Assembly: GCA_036898135.1 (NCBI GenBank)
Contig: CM072511.1
Span: 78,785,964 to 78,849,963, forward strand
Reading direction: 5' to 3'
Length of the DNA stretch: 64,000 nt
Origin: Oncomelania hupensis
Lineage: Eukaryota; Mollusca; Gastropoda; Littorinimorpha; Pomatiopsidae
Shown: positions 52,330-64,000 of the stretch, piece after piece
Position numbering within the stretch: the stretch's first letter is position 1
How the letters are laid out: the number at the start of each line of letters is the position of its first letter
The notes under the pieces: generated by a model
Seen by the model: only the letters and a program-made list of their open reading frames with translations
Database searches by the model: none
Told to the model about the DNA's origin: nothing
Made by a program: the position numbers and the translations under genes

Positions 52330-52658
52330 TATACCTAGTACTAATAATATAGCATAACTATTAGACCAATGTCCTTTTGTGTGTGGGGTGGGATGAGGAA
52401 GCACCGACGGGTTATTGAGTCGGACCTGGAATGCAGGCTGATCGCGCACTCTAATGTGTGCTGTTGTTTGTAGATTATAGTCACACGACACATTCGCATA
52501 TAGGTGACTACTGGACCGATTTATACTGACACCAGCGGGCCAGTTGTTGGTAAAGGGGAAAATAATATGATCACACGTTGACCAATCCGGGATTCGAACC
52601 AGCGACCTTTCGGTTACTAGCAAGACGCTCTTACCAACTGAGCTACCCGGCCCCTATG
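52330..52658 (-). mobile_element. SINE-C, tRNA-derived, with well-preserved tRNA-like head
   Basis: On the minus strand the head (about 52653-52580) reads ggccgggtagctcagttggt, then aagagcgtcttgctagtaac. Its A box TAGCTCAGTTGG and B box GGTTCGAATCC match the pol III consensus exactly. The D stem pairs (GCTC/GAGC) and the acceptor pairs mostly with wobbles. The anticodon and T stems are broken. The anticodon loop would read AGT, suggesting derivation from tRNA-Thr. A body of about 250 bases follows. A functional tRNA is unlikely given the broken stems. Confidence 0.62.
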
Positions 52659-53124
52659 TGTGCTGTTTGTTTGTTTGTTAATTAGATTAACGTCTTCGGA
52701 CACTGAGCGCGTATAGAAGACGGATGTGTGCTGCTGATGTTGAACACTTATATAGCGCGGTTTCTCCATGTTAGGGTAGCATGCTCAGTATAGTTGGTGA
52801 GGTGGGTGGTGGAGGGTGGGGTGGAGTGGGGTATGAGACTCAAGGTTGGGAATGGGGTGAGTAGAGTTGAATGTTCTACGTCACAACTTTTCTTCTTATT
52901 TTTCTCAACAAAATCGTTCACGATACGATGTTCCTAACGATTTAATGACAGAATCAAATGAAATTTACATGTTTGTGTATTCCATCCCTCCATTTTATAT
53001 TATATTCGGCTAGATAGTCTAAAATTAAGGTTACACGATAGAAAAATGAGGTAGATTGCGTGAAATTAGAATTTGAAGTTCAATAAACATAGAGGTAAGA
53101 ACACAGAAGAAAATATTGCAAACT

Positions 53125-53127
<3 letters not shown>

Positions 53128-53181
<54 letters not shown>
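53128..53181. repeat. (GA)n microsatellite
   Basis: A pure GA run followed by a purine-rich stretch to about 53230. Confidence 0.97.
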
Positions 53182-53184
<3 letters not shown>

Positions 53185-54399
53185 GAAATGGGGGAAAGAC
53201 AGGGGGAGGGGGAGAAAGAGGGGAGGGGAAAGTCAGACGTAATTAGCGGCTTTACGGGTCATGACCCTATCTCATCCACCAGTTCATTCTGGGGTCGGAA
53301 CTTGCTGAAAATACCCTGGGTAGATTTGGGTCACCGGTCCGGGTTACTCGGTGCGTTCGGGACGCGCCCATCTACACCAAGGTATTCAACCAGCTAACCT
53401 TTACAAATACTACTGGACACTGCGACGGCACAGGGACACGAACAAGCCACAAGACACTTCGGGCAGGATGGTATAGGGTTTCTAAACGCAGAACATGTTC
53501 GCGGATACTGATCACTTCCAGGTGGATGCATGCTGAAAAATAGACCTCTGCGTGACGCTTTTCTTAGTGGCAAGGGGAAACAATACATTAAGTTTGTCAA
53601 ACTTCAAAAGAAATAGATAAATAAAGCTTAAAACTGTAAGAAAATAAATTTTAGGGGGTGTGAGTGTGGCGTGGGAAAGGGAAGCATTGTTCATGAAAAT
53701 TGTCCATAAAAAGGACAAGCAGTTGTAGTTTATAAGAGAGGAATAATATTCAAATTCAGGGTACTTGTTTTAGGCTCCCCCCCTCCTCACCCCCCCCAAA
53801 AAAAATTAAAATAAATAAATAAATAAAAGCAACTAGTGAAATTATAGACCCGACTTGATGGGATCTGATTTTTTCTGTAAAAATCTGTTATAGTTGCCAT
53901 GTTGTTAATACATCCAATCTTTTATTGTCACATTTTAGTCAATCAAATAGGCATGTGAATTTCCAACTGAATTAATAGAACAGGACGATTAAAAACCTGT
54001 AGGCCACAAGTCGAAGATTATTTTCTTTAAGGAACCTTGCTTATGAGCTTTTTAAGCGTCAGGATTCACGGCTAATGAACTGCAGACAAGTCAAAGAGCC
54101 TCATACGGCATGCATGGCCTCTATTGCCAACGTCTACAGTTTGCTAGCAAGAAGTATAGTTTGAGAAGCTTGGAAAAACCGCAAAACTATACCGCTGATC
54201 AGAACATACCTCGTACACGGTTGGTCAAGCTTTAGTTCTAAGCCCATGCACACAAGCAAACAAGAACACCCCAGACTACCTGACAGACATGCAAAGCCAA
54301 AAATCGCGGTCAAGACATAATAAAGTAATACCTGACTGCATTGATCTTGGCAGCATCTACATTCATTCTTAATTTTAAGGAAGTGTTTACGTTATACAG

Positions 54400-56360
54400 G
54401 TACAACTGTCACGTTGGGCTTGTCTGTTGCAGCGACTCTGACAATATCTAAAGCCATGTCTTTTTTGGCAGACATCAGCTCCCGGTGACGTGTCCTTTTT
54501 CTTTTTCATCCCTCTTCGTTTATCCAACAGGTCCAAAAGTTCAGGTGTGAAAAGATATGCGCATAGCAAAGGAGAACTGGATAGAAGAGCAATGCCAGGA
54601 AATAGAGAACAGTCTGAACACGAACAACAGCAAGAAGGTCTACCAGACTGTGAAGCGGCTGACAAGTGTTAAACAAAGATCCAAAGCCAGTCTGGCATAT
54701 GCTTTACAGGAGAACAAGAAGTCTTGGATAGAGGGACAGAGTACTGCTCTGACCTTTACAACCACACACCAAAACGGAGACCCATCCGTTCAAGCATGTT
54801 TCCAGAACAGAAAAAATGAACAAATCCTCCCAATTCTCCGAGAAAAGGTTGAGGCAGAAGTGCAATCACTGAAGAAGGGGAAGTCAGCGGGAGTGGACAA
54901 CATACCCGCGGAATTGATTCAAGCAGGAGGAGAAGCGATGATTGACACCCTCACAATTATCTGTAATACGATCTGACACAGTGGGGAGTGGCCTACAACA
55001 TGGACACAGTCGATTGTCATCACTCTTCCCAAAAAGGGTAACCTTCAGTAGTATGAAAATTACCGCACCGATCAGCCTCATCAGCCTTCCCAGCAAGATC
55101 GTCCTGAAAATAATACTCAACAGGTTGAAACCCCAAGCTCAACAAATCATAGTTGAAGAACAAGCATGATTCAGGGCGAAGTACCACTGAACAGCTTTTC
55201 AACCTCAGAATAATCTGCGAGACATACCTACAGCACCAACAACATCAATATCATGTGTTTGTAGACTTCAAGAAAGCGTTTGACCGAGTCTGGCATGCAG
55301 ATCTGTGAGCAGCCATGAAAGTGTATTACATCAGCCCTAAAATTATTGAAGTCATCAAAAGCCTGTATTACAAGGCTACAAGTGCAGTCCTCCACAACAG
55401 CACCGTCGGGAACTTGTTCAGAACAACAATCGGTGTACGTCAAGGATGCCTACTCTCTCCAACACTTTTCAACGTCTTCCTAGAGCGCATCATGTCAGAT
55501 GCCCCTGCAGATCACGAAGGCACAATCAGCATATGGGGTAAAGCAATCTCCAATCTCCGTTTTGCGGATGACATTGATGGATTGGAGAGAAACAAGAACT
55601 TGAACAGCTGGTCCAGAGGCTTGACACCACCTCCAGTGCATATGGAATGGAAATAAGTGTAGAGAAGACCAAAATGATGACCAACAACACCAAAGGCATC
55701 AACATGGACATCAAAGTCCAAGGCCAATCCCTCAACACAGTGCATAGCATCAAATAATACTTAGGAGCCAGTGTTTTAGACAATGGGTCCCGACAGGAAG
55801 TCCTCTCCAGGATCGCACAAACAACTGCAGCCCTGACAAGGTTGAAGCCCATTTGGAAATACAGGACCAGTCTACATTCCAAGGTAAGGCTGCTGCGCTC
55901 TCTTGTCATCTCCATCTACCTATACGCTTGCGAAACATGGACCCTCACAGCAGATCTCCAACGAAGAATACAAAGCATGGAGATGAGGTGCTACAGAAGA
56001 CTTCTATACCATATGTCCTATCACCAACGACGAAGTCCGACAGACCATTACACAAGCCATTGGACAACACAACAACATGCTCACAGTGGTGAAGAAACGG
56101 AAACTCCGATGGTATGGCCACGTAACCAGAGCATCAGGCTTTGCAAAGACCATGCTGCAAGGCACGGTGCAATGAGGCAGAAGAAGAGGTAGACAGAAAA
56201 AGAGGTGGGAAGACAACATTCGAGAATGGACTGGCTTGACACTGGGCGAAGCCATCATTGTTGCTTAGGACAGAAAAAGAGGGAGTACGCTGGTTAAACG
56301 ATCATCTGTGGTACCCAAACGACCTTTGAGTTACGGGATAGGATAGGATAAGATAGGAAA
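54400..56360 (+). mobile_element. LINE reverse-transcriptase pseudogene, longer copy, with inverted 5' segment
   Basis: From about 54555 the plus strand encodes, in broken frames, AKENWIEEQCQEIE, then LKKGKSAGVDNIPAELIQAG (thumb/RT entry) and PSKIVLKIILNRLKPQA. GVRQGCLLSPTLFNVFLERI and NLRFADDIDG (FADD at 55561-55572) follow, then LYACETWTLTADLQRRIQSM. The 3' end has a GGATA-type tail near 56335-56358. The frame breaks just after FADDIDG and at many other points. From about 54550 leftwards, the minus strand encodes ELLDLLDKRRGMKKKKDT. In this family that motif lies immediately upstream of the AKENWIE motif in the same orientation, so the 5' part is inverted. The endonuclease domain is absent. 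Confidence 0.9.
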
Positions 56361-59158
56361 GCTATGTACCTGTGGTCGTATGGAAAACGTTAACAGATAA
56401 TTTGGCCGAACAATTTTTGTAAAGTGTTTCAGATATTTCAGCTTAAGTTTCACCATTTAGTAAGCCTTGACTTTGACCCACAAAGTGGATACTTTCTAAA
56501 GCTATTAGGCTCTTAACATGTGCATAATGGTCCAAGGTTACTTACTATATCAATCACTTATAACATCATGGCAATGCTAATATAAAAGCCTATAATTAAT
56601 GTCTACATCAGTAAATAAAAGAGCGATAAAACACAGCACAAACAATTAAAGGGGCTTTTAGCAAACAGTGTTTAACGCGTCAATCGGCAAGAGTTTAAAT
56701 GGCATTTTTATATTATGCGTGTACAGTGTCCTCGTCAGAAACAATTTGGTGCTTAAATTTATAAATGACATCCCGTGAAACAGCTCATAACATTACACGA
56801 AAGCAATGAATGAAGGAGAAAAAAAGAGGATGAACTCAGCTTTCTTAAAATGAACAATAAATACAAAACAGCTTGAAGAAATCAGCTTACTGAAATGTCG
56901 TAAGTTTCTTCTGTGTGTTTACGTACGTAGCTCGATCCGGATCTAAAATTAAAACCTATACAATAAACGCTGAAGTAACCGATATTGTTTGTACTCGTTT
57001 ATTTTAATTTTTTTTAAGTCTCAATGTTTTTTTTTTCCAATTCCATGAATCAATTGCGAGATAATGCTGGAGTAGTTGCAATGATAAGTAGTATTAACTG
57101 GTGTCATACATAGGTTTCTTGGTTGGAGTCCAAGCGATGTCTCAAGGTCCTTCAAGTGCAAATTCGCAACCCTTATGCGCCTGCGGCTAGCATTTAGCAC
57201 CTATGCAAGTCTTAGTGAAGTTATGGAGGTCAGCAGTAAGTGGATCAAAAGATAGCAATTAACGAAGAGTAAAAATAGAAACTACTCTTAAAGCAATACA
57301 TAAGAGTAGAGGCTGCAGCTTGGTAAAATATGATGTAAATTAAAAAAAACATAAATAAATATATAAACTTTTAATTTAAATAAATAAACTGTGAATAACG
57401 TGTTTGGAACTAAAGCAAAAAGGGTCAGTATTACCTAAAAACCCGATCATAAAACGTTTTCCCAAAAGTAAGCAAGTACAGAAGAATTTAAGAAAGGAAT
57501 GATGTTAAGGTAGTAAGGAGAAAAAAATACGTAGCTTTAGAATGAAATCAAAGTTTGAAATCCTGTTACAAGTAAAACAACGACTCGTGATTCTAAAATC
57601 CTGTTACAAAAATATACAAAAACTAATCCAACGCAGTACGCTGATGTTTTCTTATCTATACAAATCACTCTAAAACTGTATTAATAATAGTATATAATTA
57701 TATGGTCTGACCATACATCAGTGAAAATATGCAGTAAGCCCACCCAGAATTTCACATCTAAAGTGCAAGCATTATCTTAAGGCGATACTCATACTGTCTT
57801 AAAGTTAAAGTGAACACAATAAAACGTAGACCAATTATTCTAGTTATGCACCTCCGACTGTCTATGACCATGACTACAGCACCGCCCCTCCAATTGTCCA
57901 TAACCATGATTCCAGCATCTCCGGCTGCCATAACCATGGCCTTGATTCCAGAACATGCCATAAGGAAACTGATACAGTGGTAGTTAACAAAATCTAGCCA
58001 AGGACTACTTATCCAAAATGTCTTATCTCAGTACCATTCCAACCCATGACACAAGATCCGTTTGCGACCCGGAACTATCGCTGAACCAAAAAGATTTATC
58101 AAGATATGTAAATTGAAATATCGCTTTCATTCTTTAGAACATTAAAAAGGTGCACATGCAGGTGATCACGCGTGGTCCTGATTTGGCTCGAAAGAGTCCG
58201 CTGGACCTAAAGCAATAATCTTGTCTTGTCTTGAGGTGATCACGTGAGTCCACAGCCATTAGAAATTCTCTAGGCTCTAGCTAACATAAGGACATTCTGA
58301 TTGCCATAATTATAAAGATTCTTAACGTCCAAATAAAAAAAAATAAAAAAAAAGAAGAAAATAACACGAGGGTCAGATAAGGTTTAAAAATCAACCCTGT
58401 TTTTCAACATTATATGCCGATCGAACAACCGAAAAAAAAAATTCAAGTGACACCAAAGTGTAAGTGTTTTCATGCTTGATTTTTAAAGTGTTGGGCTTTC
58501 TGACGCTTTAAAGTCAAAGACGTCGGGCTGGAAGAGTAATAAAAAGATAAAAGATATGCCAGATTGGGCTATTTCAAACCCACATGCATTCTCTTGACAA
58601 TACTAGGTCAAAACTGTAAGCAGCATGTATTGCTACGGGAATTTCAGAAAGGGAATACTTACATATTCAAAGCAACAACTCCGTTATATATATATGTATA
58701 TACGTGTGAGTGCATGTTTAATGTTTAAACAAATGTAGAAAGCGAATGAGAATCCAAGCGTTTGTTTAATTTATTTTAGAAAGTCTAAATAGCAAACACA
58801 CGCGCGCCAACACACCCACAAACACACAAATGAATACCATAATTGTTCCCCCACACCTTTCCACCTTTTTTCTGTGTGGAGGTTAAAAAGAATTCCACAA
58901 TAAAAGGGATCCTTCACTGGCGCTGTACAATCTCAGCCATCACTACACCCGTTTTCATTTAAACAGTCACGTCTGCCATCACTACCGACAGATATCTGCA
59001 GAAAACGCCACAGAAATGCGAAGAAAGGAAAGGAAACAAGAGATGACTTAAAGCAAGGAAAATAATAATACCTTCGACCTTATTACGTTGAATGTGGACA
59101 GAAGAAGGACATGAAGGTTTAATAGAAAATGAAAACTATGAGAGTGGGAGAGAGAGGA
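56361..59158. other. No gene seen
   Basis: AT-rich unique sequence apart from the family D end at 58168. A small run of ccataaccatg-like repeats at 57860-57960 explains the open frame there. Confidence 0.55.
58168..58238 (+). mobile_element. Family D 3' end with (CTTGT)n tail
   Basis: The sequence gtcctgatttggctcgaaag and then tccgctggacctaaagcaat matches the 3' end of the 580-bp family. It continues into CTTGT repeats, a different tail from (ATCA)n. Confidence 0.62.
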
Positions 59159-59234
<76 letters not shown>

Positions 59235-59278
59235 AAGAAGAGAAAGAAAGAAAAAGAGAAAGAGAGAGAGAGAGAAAA
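59159..59278. repeat. (GA)n microsatellite with AAAG continuation
   Basis: A pure GA run to about 59230, then GAAA/AAAG-rich sequence to 59278. Confidence 0.96.
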
Positions 59279-59317
59279 ACAAAAAGTAAAGGGGAGAAGA
59301 TTTATGGAAGTCAGACT

Positions 59318-59440
59318 GTGCGCCCAACGACTGCCAGTGGGCGCCTCGGGCGGCTTGAGTTAAATCCTTCCTGTATCGACCGGCGCCCTGAGCCGGCTAC
59401 TGAGCTGGAAAAGCGCTGTATATAAGTGATTAAATAAAAA
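59318..59440 (+). mobile_element. SINE-A 3' fragment
   Basis: It matches the family 3' end (ggcgcctcgggcggcttgag, then gccggctactgagctggaaa and agcgctgtatataagtgatt) with an AAATAAAAA tail. It follows a (GA)n tract. Confidence 0.65.
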
Positions 59441-62213
59441 AAATAAGAGAGAGAAGGGTGTGGGGGATGGTAGAGGGGGAGAGGAGAGGAGACTTTTAGC
59501 AAAGAAGAGTTGTGCATGACTTTAATAATGAAAGCAAGGATTGTTGGTTCTTGAGATTCGACGAGGATAATTTCATATAATAACTGCTACATAATCATAA
59601 TTTTTGCACTTACACCAAAACATCCAGGACCCAAACAACACTGTAATGTCAAAAGGAAATATCACGCTGAAGAATAAAGGAGTTCATGGATAAGGACTTC
59701 ATGATGATAACTATACAAAACAACCTGCTGTGCACTGCTCGGACAAACTGGCTTACACTTAAGCACATTCTCATGATTCTGCGATACAGTTTTCTTCATT
59801 GTATCCGAGAAAATACGCCAATACCGACACAGACCAAGAAATTATATACAGGTATATAAATGCGCTGTGGTACAAAATTTAAACTCTATTACTGAAAGTA
59901 AATTCACTTTTGTTTTTGTTGTTATAACATAATTCGTAAAAGAGGAAATAAAGTGTTTCGTCCAAGCACATGCTACATTTCTCACGCCAAAAACGCGGAG
60001 AAAGTTTTAGTCCCAGTACATTCTAACCAAACATGATCTCATTGCAATGTTTTAGCATGTTGGTGTTGTTGCTATTGCCACTTAATTCACTGCAAAACGG
60101 TTAGGCAAATAAGGCAACAAAGTAAGGCGATTCTCACAGTACAGAATTAGAAACGTCAGGAATTATTCTCAGGGTTACATACTACATGTATCGACAAATC
60201 AGGCAAACAGTGCGTCGTTGAGTAAATACAATATCTTCCAATGGAGGAAATTATACTTCACAGGCCTTAGTTGCAGTGCGATTGCATAGGCCTCCAAGTC
60301 GAACAAAGACTGAGCGCGCGCGCGCGCACACACACACACCCCAATTTAATTGTTTAATTAAATTAACCCATCCTTTCCTAACCGCACATCAACAGGGGGA
60401 AAACCGCAGTTCATCCCCAGACGTTATTCATCCTACAGTGATGTCAGGGTCAATTCATTAGTGAAAAAGAACACGTTGATGGCTGATACTGATCATCCCA
60501 TTCCATGTCGCTCACAATCACTTTTTCTCTCCCCTCTCTCACTCCCAACCCCAATGTCCTATTAATTTTTTCATCCAACCACCATCTCCTCCTACCCATT
60601 CCTTCAATTTGGTTTAAACAAATATTTTATTCAAAGAAAACACATAATTACAATCAAACAATGATTTACAGGATAGGAACAAGCGAACTTATATAAGCCC
60701 ACCATGTATAAATAGAATTCTACCTAATAATTAAGTGACAGACAACTAATAATTACATATAAACGAATAATACTCTTTTTTAAGTTTAGTGAATAATTAA
60801 ATGGAATATGCAAAAATAACTTCCTCCAATTTCATCCTCCAGCTTTCGCCACGAAAGTGCAATATTCACGGGCAGACAGGCAAACAGACGGAATGATCTC
60901 CAATAACTTCATACAATACTTTACTCCCCATCCTTACCCATTCTCATCTCCCTAAACCTTTTAACATTGAAAGCCAACACCATCCCAAAATAAACGAAAA
61001 GAGAAGACCTTGCCATCAAGATGCAGCTAAAGCTAACGTCGCCCTTATACCATATTTTTGAGCTGCGAACACCATATAACATAGTTGATGTTAGCACAGA
61101 TGCCCCAGGATCACACATTTCAACATCCTTTTCAAGTTGAGCGAGTGAACGGGACAAATAAAAGACTAAGTATATATTAAAAGGAGAAAAAAAACTCTTT
61201 AAAAAAAATTCTGATACCCAGGCTTATTACGTTATGGTAGTGTTATATAACTACGTCGATAAAACTACACTGACTAGCCTTAGAATGCTTAGATGAAAGC
61301 TAACATTACACCAATGAAATACTACTACTATAAATAGAACGAGTGCATCTCCCATAATGATAGCATGGACATCGAAAAGCTACGAACAAGCGGCATGGCA
61401 GAGCTAACATCACTAAAGATGGTGCGGATATTATCATCAGTATAACCAACCGAGGATCGGAGACTGCCGAGGCACATTCATACTCGGTGTGGGACAGAAC
61501 TTATCTAAAAGCTGTGAACGAGTTGTTCAGATCTACCATCACTACAGGTAATGAATGGTAACAGCGTCCGCACCATGTACGAAGTGCTGCTAATGCCGTT
61601 CCTCGCTTTCCCCTCTCACTCTCGTTGATGACGAACCGCTAATTGGAAACACATATGCGGATGTATCTAGCAGAACACACACATACATACACATGCTCTC
61701 AAATACAGACATCACGCTTAAGAAAATATGACAGCCTCGAACGCTGGTTGAATAGAAACAACTCTGTTTTAAACTCAGAATACATTATGTTGCTGAGTTA
61801 TAATCGTTAACGTTGTACAACAAGTGATTTGGATTGGCTTTTTTTTTTACCTTAAATAGGATACGCCTACACTGTTTTTCCAAGTTTAAATACATTCACC
61901 AAACCATGAAATGCCTTTCCCTGCCATACCCAATCACTCTTCTGCCTTCTCTCCGAATGATTCGTTTTCTGTTTCGCAATCAAAAGAAAAAAAAATCACA
62001 CATCTCATTCGCTGTTCTGATTTCCTGTTCTTCTTTTTCTTTTTCTTCCTCCTCTTCTTTTTCCTCTTCTTCCATTAATGTCCGTCTGTCAACTCCCGAC
62101 TATTACTGACATATAAAACCCCACAAAGTTGTTAAAAAACCCTCTATTTCTACTCTCACCCTTCACATTATCTCTATCCTCACTCTCGATGTCTTTCTTT
62201 CTTTCATTCTTTT

Positions 62214-62284
62214 CCTTCTTCTTCTTCTTCTTCTTCTTCTTCTTCTTCTTCTTCTTCTTCTTCTTCTTCTTCTTCTTCTTCTTC
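62214..62284. repeat. (TTC)n microsatellite
   Basis: A pure CTT run of about 70 bases in a pyrimidine-rich region. Confidence 0.97.
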
Positions 62285-62444
62285 AGGATTCTGTGGATAC
62301 TCCGACTGTTCGAAGAAAACTTCCACAACTCTCGTTCTCCCGCCCTCTCCGCTCACATACTAATTCCATAGTACGTCTTTGCTAGCCTCCCTGTCTCTCC
62401 CTACCTTTATATTTTTGTGTGTATTTACGTAATCGGGTTTTTAT

Positions 62445-62505
62445 CGTGCTTTTTAAGCTTAAGAGCTGCTCAAGGCGCTGTTCGATCTAGGATCTAATTC
62501 GCTAC
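62445..62505 (-). mobile_element. SINE-A 3' fragment, minus strand
   Basis: The plus-strand sequence gagctgctcaaggcgctgtt followed by cgatctaggatctaattcgc is the reverse complement of the family 3' part, as in the copy at 5468-5782. It is short and degraded. Confidence 0.5.
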
Positions 62506-63946
62506 TTTCTAAACCACCACTCCTCTCTCTTCCCCCTTTCTCACTGTCCCCCTCCTTCCGCTCCTCCATAACTCCTCCCTTCCCCACCATAGCCTGTATA
62601 ATGTACTCCAACAACAGGCACATGTACAACTACACCAACAACGTGGGGCACATCGCATAGCAAAGAGAGGAGAGGAGAGGAGGGGGGAAAACAACTAGCG
62701 ACAAAACACTTGGCTTTGGGCCAGAGTTCACTCGGTGCATTGCGCTTGTGCGTCATCACGCTAGCAAAACTGCCATTTCCTCACTTGCTTTTCATCGTCA
62801 GTCCTACACTGTAGCAGTGAGGAGGCCTTGCCCGAGCTGTTCAATGGTCTCATTACCCCGCAATCACCTATTAAATATAGCTATAAATAATTATCCGTCA
62901 AGTGTGTGTGTGTATTTTGTGTGTGAGAGAGAAAGAGATGGAGAAATTGTGTGCGTGTGTGTGTATGTGTGTGAATAAATCTTTATTCTACAAAACAAGG
63001 GAAAATTTGGTGTGTGTGTCTGTATGTGTGTGTGTGCGTAACGCAGTCTGCAACATATCACATTACATCGCCATCAATTATTAAATTATATGGCTAAAGA
63101 TAATTATGTATTTCTTGGTCAAGTGTGTGGGTGTGGGCTAGTGCTGTATGTATAAATTGCCGCTTGAAAAGAGTTGCATTGCACTATTTAACATCACTAA
63201 CATATTAGACATTGTGCATGTACATCTCAGCACACACAGTACAGTATGATGTGCCTCGCATATTTTTTAGCAATTCAAAATCAACTATTATAGTATACAT
63301 GTGTATATCTGGTCCACACGTAGCCTAATATATTAATCATGCTAAGCGTTTGGGTTATACTTCCACTTAGGAAAAATTATTAAACGCGATTAAATAGCAT
63401 CTAAACAATAAATAACTTATCTACATCAACTGAATTACTTCGGGAAATGTAGACGAAAGTGATCTGCACGCCCCCCCCCCCCCACTGCCCCTTCCCTGCT
63501 CCCCCCCCCAATAAAAAACCCATTTAAGAAAGGGAAAAAAAGGCCAATGTGTCTTCTCCCTCCAACACTCCGACGTCAGAAACACTATCTACATCTACTC
63601 TGCACATTTGGCTGTATTGTTCTGCAAAAAACATACAAGAGTTTTGGGAATAAATAGGTAGAGAGACAGGACAAGTAAAGTCAATTAAATAATATACGTT
63701 ACACCCCTCCTTCCTCCCTTTTTATCATTTTAAATGTATTGTTTTTCCTATTCCATCGCAAAATAAAGAGAACCGAGTATATTTTCGGGTGCTGTAAGAC
63801 TATTCCTTGTGAAAAATTCAAGGTTGTCATAATAGGCATAAAAAGGTCAAAGTACAAAATAACATGTCCTGCTGCTGACGTTGTTGTCGGACGATGACAG
63901 TTGACTGCGGTGGTGATCGTTCGCGAGACTTCTCTCTGCTACGCTC

Positions 63947-64000
<54 letters not shown>
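63947..64000. repeat. (AT)n microsatellite at window end
   Basis: A pure AT run that continues past the edge of the window. Confidence 0.97.

Larger units (their letters stand above)
59441..63946. other. No gene seen
   Basis: AT-rich sequence with microsatellites, a SINE-A fragment at 62445 and poly-C runs near 63470-63510. A partial duplication links 62865-62935 and 63075-63140 (taattat...gtcaagtgtgtg). A receptor 5' exon could lie here but none was found. Confidence 0.5.

Noticed and set aside
52580..52653. A functional tRNA gene
   Set aside because: The anticodon and T stems do not pair and the sequence continues into a SINE-like body.
57758..57961. A 67-codon minus frame as the missing 5' exon of the receptor
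   Set aside because: It is derived from short ccataaccatg-like repeats and shows no convincing phase-2 donor.
63470..63510. Poly-C runs as a G-quadruplex element
   Set aside because: They are simple homopolymer runs with no loop pattern, and sequencing artefact is possible.

Overview
The window is eukaryotic, intron-rich nuclear DNA from an animal. Mollusc-like DNA, probably gastropod or another lophotrochozoan, is my best inference. It rests on very sparse coding, very dense dinucleotide to tetranucleotide microsatellites, several tRNA-derived SINE families, decayed LINE copies, and a nuclear receptor of the HR96/VDR type. Species and clade cannot be fixed from the sequence alone. A run of exactly 500 N (32799-33298) is an assembly gap.

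Only one protein-coding gene can be supported. It is a nuclear receptor on the minus strand with three exons: 47908-48115 (first zinc finger), 35849-36015 (second zinc finger) and 33346-34468 (hinge, ligand-binding domain, C-terminal tail and stop). Splice sites and phases fit at both junctions (phase 0, then phase 2). The joined model has 498 codons from the first visible in-frame base. The DNA-binding domain has the ESCKA P-box of the HR96/DAF-12 group. The ligand-binding domain is closest in pattern to HR96 and vertebrate VDR/PXR. A Ser/Pro/Gly-rich tail of about 100 residues follows the AF-2 helix. The exon at 48115 opens through a splice acceptor, so at least one 5' exon lies to the right and was not identified.

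Layout. 1-1300: two SINE copies in tandem. 1652-1781: a LINE 3' end. 2155-3422: a probable solo LTR. 4.7 kb: a small MITE. 5-10 kb: SINE pieces and microsatellites. 10.3-10.85 kb: a tandem duplication carrying telomere-like repeats. 11.1-15.0 kb: long GATA arrays, two near-identical 580-bp elements and a hAT-type MITE. 15.9 kb: a 150-bp hairpin. 17.4-18.0 kb: a degenerate four-fold repeat. 20-23.2 kb: SINE, 22-bp minisatellite and an inverted-repeat (foldback-like) element with a SINE/TTA insertion between its arms. 28.8-29.8 kb: a LINE remnant. 33.3-48.1 kb: the nuclear receptor, with an 11.9-kb intron between the fingers that holds a cluster of palindromes centred on CCTAGG or a variant. 52.3-52.7 kb: a third SINE family. 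54.4-56.4 kb: a LINE copy with an inverted 5' part. The remainder is non-coding DNA in which I see no gene.

Nothing here forms an operon or multi-gene system. The most notable items are the unusual architecture of the receptor and several structured repeats that I cannot assign to a known family.
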